A DNA stretch of 19,833 bases from JAAAPF01 sp964481035. Its GTDB lineage: Bacteria > Pseudomonadota > Alphaproteobacteria > Geminicoccales > Geminicoccaceae. A program made the translations under genes and the position numbers. Every line of letters starts with the position of its first letter. Positions within the stretch are counted from its first letter, which is position 1. The notes under the pieces were generated by a model. It did not search any database, was not told the DNA's origin, and saw only the letters and a program-made list of their open reading frames with translations. Positions 15,450 to 19,833 of this stretch are shown here, one piece after another. The stretch spans positions 1-19,833 of the forward strand of contig CAYZSE010000052.1 in the NCBI GenBank assembly GCA_964481035.1, in the 5' to 3' direction.

Positions 15450-16969
15450 TGAGCGCACCGCCCGGCGCCCTCGTCGAGACGCGATCGCCGCCGGTGACCC
15501 GGCCGGTGACCGCGGGGGCACGCTATCGGCTGGCCCCTGGGCTCGAGCTGCTCGAGCGAGAGCGCGGCGGTATTCTGCTATCCTTGAAACCTCTGGTGAT
15601 CATCCGCCTCAACGCGATGGGATGGACCTTGCTAAGGCGGCTGTCGGCGACGGAGGCTTGCTCCGTCGCCGACTTGGCGGCCGGAGTGCCGGGGCTGTCG
15701 CCGCTGCGGGCTGCGGCGTTTCTCGACGACCTCAGCCACCGCCGGCTACTCTCGCGTGAGCCCTTACCGCCACGCGAGTGGCCCTCGGTTTCGGTTATCG
15801 TCGCCGCCCGTGGTCGGCCGAGCGCAACCCGCGCCTGCGTGCGATCGCTCTTGGCGCTGAATTACGCGCGCGAGCGGCTCGAGATCGTCGTCGTCGACGA
15901 CGCGTCGCAGCCGCCGCTCGCCGAGGCGCTCGAGGGCCTAGCCGTGCCGGTCGTTCGCCTGGACCGCAATCTCGGCCAATCGGCGGCGCGCAATCTGGCC
16001 GCCAACGCGGTTTCCGGCGAATTGCTGGCGTTCATCGACAACGACTGCGAGGCGGCGCCGGACTGGCTCCGCGCATTGGTGCCATACTTCGGCGATCCGC
16101 AGGTGGTGGCCGTCGGCGGCCGGGTGGTGGCGCCGGCGCCGGACGGGCCGGTCGCCGCGTTCGAAGCCGCGCGTTCGCCGTTGGACAAGGGGCCGGTGGA
16201 AGGCCCGGTCGGGCCGGCCGAGCCCGTGGCCTATCTGCCCACCTGCAACCTCGTCGTGCGGCGCAGAGCTTGGCTCGCGGTCGGGGGCTTCCGGGCCGAG
16301 ATGCGTGTCGGGGAGGACGTCGATCTCGTCTGGCGGCTCCTCGGAGGCGGCGCTCGGGTTCACTACGCGACCGGTGCCCGCGTCGTCCACCATCATCGGG
16401 TGCGGCTCGGGGCGCTCCTCGCCCGGCGGGCTGACTACGGCGGATCGGAGGCGGATCTGCAGGCCCGGCATCCGGAAGGCAGATCGACCATGCACGTGCC
16501 GCGCGCCGGTCTGCTGGTGCTGACGGCCGTACCTGCCTTTTGGTCCATCGGGACGCTGGGCGCCGTACTGCCACTCGCGGCCGTGGCTTTGGCCGCGGCG
16601 GAGCTGGTCGCAAAGCGCCGGAGGCTCCACGCGCTGGCGGTGGACGTGCCGGCGAGGCTCCTGGTCGCCTCGGTAATCCGAGAGCACGCGGCGTCGCTCT
16701 ACCATCTCGGCCACCATGCCACGCGCTACTACGGCCTGCCGCTGGTCGTGGCCGGGCTGTTGTGGCCGCCGTTGCTGCCGGTCGTGGCGTTGCTGGTCGT
16801 CGTTCCCCCGGTCGCCGACTACCGTCGACTCGCGCCGGCGCTGCCGCTGCCGGCCTTCGTCGCCCTTTACTGGTTGGAGATGGCGGCATACCAGGTGGGT
16901 GTCTGGCGCGGCTGCCTCGCCGGGCGGTGCTGGTCGCCGTTGCTTCCACGGCTGAGGTGGAGGCCTTGA
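15446..16969 (+). CDS. mftF: Mycofactocin glycosyltransferase MftF (GT2) with N-terminal PqqD-like domain
   Basis: A 507-residue family 2 glycosyltransferase that adds the beta-linked glucose chain to premycofactocin. The GT-A domain spans about 113-320: SVSVIVAARGR (114-124), EIVVVDDAS (146-154), the metal-binding FIDND (196-200), and VGEDVDLVWRL (288-298). The C-terminal part has hydrophobic segments near 355-387, 428-456 and 467-486, so it is probably membrane-attached. Residues 25-105 (starting YRLAPGLELLERERGG) resemble the PqqD fold and align by eye with MftB of this locus (CRLAEGVAMRREQFGG), hinting that MftF also binds the peptide. Start ATG 15446 overlaps the mftE stop; ATG 15449 is equally possible. 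The frame is open far upstream, but that part is mftE shadow. Confidence 0.92.
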   Translation: MMSAPPGALVETRSPPVTRPVTAGARYRLAPGLELLERERGGILLSLKPLVIIRLNAMGWTLLRRLSATEACSVADLAAGVPGLSPLRAAAFLDDLSHRRLLSREPLPPREWPSVSVIVAARGRPSATRACVRSLLALNYARERLEIVVVDDASQPPLAEALEGLAVPVVRLDRNLGQSAARNLAANAVSGELLAFIDNDCEAAPDWLRALVPYFGDPQVVAVGGRVVAPAPDGPVAAFEAARSPLDKGPVEGPVGPAEPVAYLPTCNLVVRRRAWLAVGGFRAEMRVGEDVDLVWRLLGGGARVHYATGARVVHHHRVRLGALLARRADYGGSEADLQARHPEGRSTMHVPRAGLLVLTAVPAFWSIGTLGAVLPLAAVALAAAELVAKRRRLHALAVDVPARLLVASVIREHAASLYHLGHHATRYYGLPLVVAGLLWPPLLPVVALLVVVPPVADYRRLAPALPLPAFVALYWLEMAAYQVGVWRGCLAGRCWSPLLPRLRWRP

Positions 16970-17033
16970 GACCGAGCCGATCGCAGCAATCCGATCCGGC
17001 GCGCTCGGCGTGGTGGACATGCCTCCCAAAGGA

Positions 17034-17039
17034 AAGGAG
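17034..17039 (+). promoter_or_regulatory. Strong ribosome binding site of mftA
   Basis: AAGGAG lies six bases before the ATG at 17046, within the purine-rich run AAAGGAAAGGAG. It is the best Shine-Dalgarno match seen in the cluster and decides for the 17046 start over an upstream in-frame GTG at 17010. High translation of the precursor peptide is expected, because one peptide is consumed per cofactor. Confidence 0.75.
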
Positions 17040-17045
17040 TTCCCG

Positions 17046-17243
17046 ATGACGACGTTGCGCGACGAAGACGCCACACATGAGGTCGCTACCCCGACCGGTG
17101 CGCCGGCGGAGACCCCGACGCCGGCCCCTGCGCACAAGCCGAAGGTCGGCGAGGCCGCGGACGTCAAAGGTGAGCAACCCCAGGTGGTCGAGGAGGTCAT
17201 TGTCGAGGAAGTCAGCATCGACGGTATGTGCGGGGTCTACTGA
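17046..17243 (+). CDS. mftA: Mycofactocin precursor peptide MftA, long-leader form
   Basis: A 65-residue peptide ending VEEVSIDGMCGVY, the hallmark C-terminus of MftA. The last two residues, Val64-Tyr65, become the cofactor core after MftC crosslinking and MftE release. The upstream VEEVIVEEVSIDG segment (48-60) is the expected MftB-binding leader. Mycobacterial MftA is about half this length. The extra N-terminal half here (residues 1-45) is rich in Ala, Pro, Thr and Glu and has no recognisable motif. The start at 17046 is set by the strong AAGGAG. Gaps of 76 bases to mftF and about 107 bases to the SDR leave room for an own promoter or processing, but none could be assigned. The identity is as certain as reading allows. 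Confidence 0.97.
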   Translation: MTTLRDEDATHEVATPTGAPAETPTPAPAHKPKVGEAADVKGEQPQVVEEVIVEEVSIDGMCGVY

Positions 17244-17350
17244 ACCGCGCGTTTCGAGGCCCGGGTTCCGGTCCGGGTCCGAAGTGCTGGGGGGAGCCGG
17301 CGCCGGGCCGTCGCCGGAAAACGCGACGCGGCCTTTTCGGGGGATCGCCG

Positions 17351-18160
17351 GTGGGCAAGCTCGACGGCAAGGTCGCACTCATCACAGGCGCCGCCCGTGG
17401 CCAGGGCCGTGCGCACGCGGTGACGATGGCGCGGGAAGGCGCCGATATCGCTGCGCTCGATATCTGCCACAACCTGCCTTATCCGCGCTATGCCCTCGCC
17501 GGTTCGGAGGAGATGGACGAGACGCTCGAGCTGGTGTGCCGCCTCGGGCGGCGAGCGATCGGCGTCACCGCCGACGTGCGATCCGCGGCCGAGATGGAGG
17601 CGGCGGTGACCCGCACGATTGCCGAGTTCGGTCAGATCGACATCCTGGTCTGCAACGCGGGGATCGCCGACATGGCCCTGGCGTGGGACATCACCGAAGA
17701 GTGGTGGGACATCATGATCGATGTGAACCTTAAAGGTTACTGGCTCGCAGCGAAATATGTCGTCCCACACATGCTGGCGAGAAAGCAAGGCGGACGGATC
17801 ATCATGACCTCGTCGGTCGCCGGTCTACGGGGCGAACCGGGTATGGCGCACTACTGCGCCTCGAAATGGGGCGTGATCGGGCTCGCCAAGTCATTGGCGC
17901 ATGAGCTGTCCGAACATAGCATTACCGTCAACACCCTGCACCCGTCGGGCGTCGACACCGATCTCATCAAAGGCATGGCGCAAGCGTCGGTCATGGCGAC
18001 CGCAGATCTGGTGAATTTCATTGCGGACGGGCACACGCTGCCGGTCAAGCTCCTCGACGTGGACGACATTGCCAACGCGGCGCTCTGGCTCGCGTCCGAA
18101 GACTCTCGCTACATTACCGGGCACACCCTGTGCGTTGACGCCGGGAGAATGGTGAAATGA
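17351..18160 (+). CDS. Mycofactocin-dependent SDR-family oxidoreductase
   Basis: A 269-residue short-chain dehydrogenase. It has TGAARGQGRAHA (12-23) for the dinucleotide, CNAG (101-104), SSVAG with the catalytic Ser near 154-155, and YCASK (Tyr168, Lys172). TGAARGQGRAHA, a long insert after ALDICHNLPYPRYALA, and the end ITGHTLCVDAGRMVK are typical of the SDR subfamily restricted to mycofactocin producers. Those enzymes hold NAD(H) tightly and use mycofactocin as external acceptor to oxidise alcohols. I chose GTG at 17351 because the conserved fold begins there (VGKLDGKVALITG). The frame is open back to 17228, but that extension is Gly/Arg-rich and overlaps mftA. The roughly 107-base mftA-SDR gap contains short GC-rich inverted repeats (around 17260-17275) that could be a weak attenuator. 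It overlaps mftB by 4 bases. Confidence 0.9.
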   Translation: MGKLDGKVALITGAARGQGRAHAVTMAREGADIAALDICHNLPYPRYALAGSEEMDETLELVCRLGRRAIGVTADVRSAAEMEAAVTRTIAEFGQIDILVCNAGIADMALAWDITEEWWDIMIDVNLKGYWLAAKYVVPHMLARKQGGRIIMTSSVAGLRGEPGMAHYCASKWGVIGLAKSLAHELSEHSITVNTLHPSGVDTDLIKGMAQASVMATADLVNFIADGHTLPVKLLDVDDIANAALWLASEDSRYITGHTLCVDAGRMVK

Positions 18161-18438
18161 TTGCCAACGCCGCGTGCCGACTTGCAGAAGGGGTCGCTAT
18201 GCGGCGCGAACAGTTTGGTGGACTGATCTATCGCTATGACAATCGCCGGCTGTACTTCATTCATTCACCGCAGATGGTCGAGTTTCTAGCCGGACTCGAT
18301 GGAACGCGCCCGCTGCGGGACGCGGCGGCGGCGTTTCTCACGCACCACCCGGACGCCGCACCCTCGAGCGACGCGCTGCTTAGAACTGTGGAACAGCTCA
18401 AGAACATGGGCCTCGTCGAGGTGGTGGCCCTCGACTGA
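18157..18438 (+). CDS. mftB: Mycofactocin peptide chaperone MftB (PqqD-like)
   Basis: A 93-residue protein with the PqqD/RiPP-recognition fold. It binds the MftA leader and presents it to MftC. The segment CRLAEGVAMRREQFGGLIYRYD, read here as CRLAEGVAMRREQFGG and then LIYRYD, forms the first strands. It is followed by RRLYFIHSPQMVEFLAGLDG and the helical end SSDALLRTVEQLKNMGLVEV. I chose ATG 18157, which overlaps the SDR stop (ATGA), because a start at 18199 would delete the conserved first strand. The better-looking GAAGGGG at 18187-18193 does, however, fit the later ATG. It is the last gene of the plus-strand run, about 11 kb from mftC, whereas in mycobacteria the two are adjacent. Confidence 0.9.
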   Translation: MIANAACRLAEGVAMRREQFGGLIYRYDNRRLYFIHSPQMVEFLAGLDGTRPLRDAAAAFLTHHPDAAPSSDALLRTVEQLKNMGLVEVVALD

Positions 18439-18471
18439 TCGCCCCCACGCGAGCCGCCCGATCGGGTCGAG

Positions 18472-18495
18472 GACCGCCCTCAGATCGAGGCGGTC
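18472..18495. terminator. Hairpin at the convergent mftB/DUF4242 junction
   Basis: GACCGCCCTC pairs with GAGGCGGTC (nine pairs with one bulged C) around a 5-base loop. It lies 34 bases after the mftB stop and overlaps the last codons of the opposing DUF4242 gene, a usual place for a shared bidirectional terminator. A palindrome CCCGATCGGG (18457-18466) is just before it. No U-tract is present on either strand, so the function is likely but not proven. Confidence 0.5.
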
Positions 18496-18755
18496 GTCGG
18501 GTCGATCGAACGCCGGATCTCGGTGATGCGGTTGGCGGGAAATCCGCTCAGCTCCGAATGCTTCCGGATCATGGCCTCGTCGGTGGCGAGATAGACGCAG
18601 AACGTCTTGTCGTCGGCAACATAGGATTCGATCCATTGCACATCCGGCGCCAGCTGGCTCAGTGCTTCGTTGGACTTGGCCGCAGCGGCGCGAAGCTCCT
18701 CCCGCTCAAGGCTGCCGACGGCGGGGAGATCGCGTTCAATCATGAATCTACGCAC
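18480..18755 (-). CDS. DUF4242 small protein
   Basis: A 91-residue protein with the conserved DUF4242 pattern: RRFMIERDLPAVGSL at the start, AAAAKSNEALSQLAPDVQW, SYVADDKTFCVYLATDEA and SGFPANRITEIRRSIDPTT at the end. The fold is expected to be a small ferredoxin-like alpha/beta barrel dimer. No enzymatic function is established for the family. I place the start at GTG 18755, because GGGAG lies eight bases upstream and the conserved block begins directly there. ATG 18743 is a shorter alternative, and the frame is open further upstream only through low-complexity sequence. It is convergent with the mft operon. Related proteins occur widely near oxidoreductase genes, but a link to mycofactocin is only positional. 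Confidence 0.85.
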   Translation of the reverse strand: MRRFMIERDLPAVGSLEREELRAAAAKSNEALSQLAPDVQWIESYVADDKTFCVYLATDEAMIRKHSELSGFPANRITEIRRSIDPTTASI

Positions 18756-18910
18756 GTGCTCGACTCCCGTTGTTGGGTCACCGCCCTCGGGGCGTGCCGC
18801 CGTCGCGGAGGGTTCCGACGGCGGCTTGCGGGCAGACGCTGATGCTTGGTCACCCGAGCGCGCATCTGTCCGGTGATCGTTCGTAGCCCGGGACCGGCCC
18901 GACCGTGTTC

Positions 18911-18953
18911 GCCTCCCTAGCCTTGAGCCTTGCAGGCTCGGCGCTGTGGAGGC
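18911..18953. repeat. Nested inverted repeat
   Basis: GCCTCC (18911-18916) pairs with GGAGGC (18948-18953), and inside it GAGCCT (18925-18930) pairs with AGGCTC (18934-18939) around a 3-base loop. The structure lies in the gap about 155 bases upstream of the DUF4242 start. It may be a leader structure, a terminator for an unseen transcript or an IS end. Function unknown. Confidence 0.35.
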
Positions 18954-19153
18954 AAGTGAATTCGCGCATCGTCGACACGCGGGAGCCAGCGCCTGGGTGC
19001 CGACGCCTGCGCGACCGATCGTCTGGAGCGCGTGAACCGAGCCGGCGAGCACCATGCGTCGGTCTCGCCGGCAGCGGCAGAGTTCGAGAAGAGTGCCCGC
19101 TTATTCGCTCAGTCAAAACAGTCCTGTATTTTTCCGCGCGCGCTATTGATTGA

Positions 19154-19258
19154 GTGGTGGGGCAGGGCCCGATCGGTGGGGCATCAGAGGTCTGGATATT
19201 CGTCGTCATCGTCCCCGTCGGAGCCGGGCTGTTGCTGGTGCTGATGCGGACGGTGTAG
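19154..19258 (+). CDS. Possible small membrane protein (34 aa), doubtful
   Basis: A GTG-initiated frame of 34 codons encodes a product with one strongly hydrophobic stretch, VWIFVVIVPVGAGLLLVLM, long enough to span a membrane, followed by RTV and a stop. A stop codon directly precedes the first GTG, so the frame cannot be longer. No Shine-Dalgarno sequence is visible and no family is recognised. A hydrophobic segment can arise by chance from GTC/CTG-rich DNA. I list it only because the region is otherwise empty. Confidence 0.15.
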   Translation: MVGQGPIGGASEVWIFVVIVPVGAGLLLVLMRTV

Positions 19259-19694
19259 TCGAGTGTAGCGGACGGTTCGAAATCTGGGAGGCGTGGCTGC
19301 AAACTAACAACCAAGCGCTGCTCCCGTACCGCGCCTGTAAGAGCAGTTCAGGAAAGCAGCGAGTAATTGATGTCGTCAGGTTGCAACACAGCGAGGTGGA
19401 TCCGAGGTTCCTCGCCGTTCGGTTGGCCCCCGCCGCGCCGCGCCCGCGCGAACGCAAACCGGCGCGTCCCCGCAACCGATGCAGCCGCATGGGCGACGCG
19501 GGGCCACTGAAACGCGTCGTGGATGCCCCTCGCAAATTGGTCGAATACGACCGGCGGTTTTCCGCCGTTTTCGATCTGTCTCCATCTCGCGCGGTTTCCG
19601 CTTCGACTTCAGTTGAGCGGACGACGATACGTTCCGCGTCTAACCTCGCATGGTCGACCATAGAACGACCAAAAGCGCACCAGGGAGTTGGAAA

Positions 19695-19833
19695 ATGGAT
19701 ACGGTTGCCGAAACCAAGGGCGGCGTTCAGCCGCCGGCGAGCTTCCGTGCCCGTTATGGAAATTTCCTCAACGGGACATTCCGCGAGCCGGTCGCGGGCC
19801 GTTACTTCGACAACGTGTCGCCGGTGACGGGGC
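19695..19833 (+). CDS. Aldehyde dehydrogenase, N-terminal fragment cut by window end
   Basis: The first 46 residues are typical of NAD-dependent aldehyde dehydrogenases of the acetaldehyde/ExaC type: FRARYGNFLNGTF, then REPVAGRYFDNVSPVTG. The catalytic part lies beyond the window. GGGAG at 19683-19687 precedes the ATG with 7-base spacing. It has its own upstream region and is not in the mft operon. Next to MDO and the SDR it would oxidise the aldehyde they produce to the acid. The substrate cannot be told from the N-terminus. Confidence 0.85.
   Translation, partial: MDTVAETKGGVQPPASFRARYGNFLNGTFREPVAGRYFDNVSPVTG

Larger units (their letters stand above)
18756..19694. other. Long intergenic region between DUF4242 and the aldehyde dehydrogenase
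   Basis: About 940 bases lie between divergently oriented genes. Open frames here are short, shift composition and show no domain, so I do not call them. The region must contain the promoters of the minus-strand DUF4242 gene and the plus-strand aldehyde dehydrogenase. Visible structures are a nested hairpin (18911-18953) and a very small frame with a hydrophobic segment (19154-19258). No tRNA, rRNA, CRISPR repeat or transposase was recognised. Confidence 0.5.

Noticed and set aside
17010..17045. Earlier GTG start for mftA
   Set aside because: It would place the strong AAGGAG inside the coding sequence and has no good ribosome binding site of its own.
1..19833. CRISPR arrays, tRNA or rRNA genes
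   Set aside because: No regularly spaced repeats and no tRNA or rRNA signature sequences were seen on either strand by eye.

Overview
This window holds a mycofactocin (MFT) biosynthesis and utilisation locus of a high-GC bacterium. The key evidence is a small peptide gene at 17046-17243 whose product ends in IDGMCGVY, the C-terminus of the MftA precursor. Around it lie a radical-SAM/SPASM protein (MftC), a PqqD-like binding protein (MftB), a creatininase-family peptidase (MftE), a GT2 glycosyltransferase (MftF) and a probable MftM methyltransferase. The organism cannot be named. Gene order, and the mixture of two OYE-type flavoproteins with an ETF/FixCX module, differ from the compact mftRABCDEFG arrangement of mycobacteria. 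I infer a non-mycobacterial MFT producer, such as another actinobacterium, a chloroflexot or an alphaproteobacterium.

Layout. 1-493: remnant of an IS1182/IS5-like transposase on the minus strand. 494-939: non-coding, with an AT-richer stretch carrying a perfect 10-bp inverted repeat upstream of the first cluster gene. 940-2205: NDMA-dependent methanol/alcohol dehydrogenase (MDO). 2262-2297: strong hairpin. 2311-5060: MoxR AAA+ ATPase and CoxE-like VWA protein, overlapping. 5065-7124: methyltransferase (mftM-like) and mftC. 7136-11075: tandem MFT-associated FadH/OYE oxidoreductases. 11072-14682: ETF alpha, FixC-like flavoprotein, FixX-like ferredoxin and ETF beta. 14679-16969: mftE and mftF. 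17046-18438: mftA, an MFT-type SDR and mftB. All genes from 940 to 18438 are on the plus strand. Many overlap by 1 to 7 bases or have gaps of 1-11 bases, which indicates one long operon or two. A convergent DUF4242 gene (18480-18755) follows, then about 940 bp with no convincing gene, then the start of an aldehyde dehydrogenase at 19695 that runs off the window.

How it works together (inference from families). MftB presents MftA to MftC, which decarboxylates and crosslinks the C-terminal Val-Tyr. MftE releases the modified dipeptide. MftF glycosylates it and the MftM-like enzyme would cap the sugar chain. MDO and the SDR are dehydrogenases of families that use MFT as electron acceptor, and the aldehyde dehydrogenase would finish alcohol oxidation. 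MftD, MftR and MftG are not in the window. The OYE pair plus the ETF/FixC/FixX set are the obvious candidates for the route by which electrons leave reduced MFT. The MoxR/VWA pair could be a metal-insertion or activation chaperone for MDO. These last two points are the least described parts of the locus.
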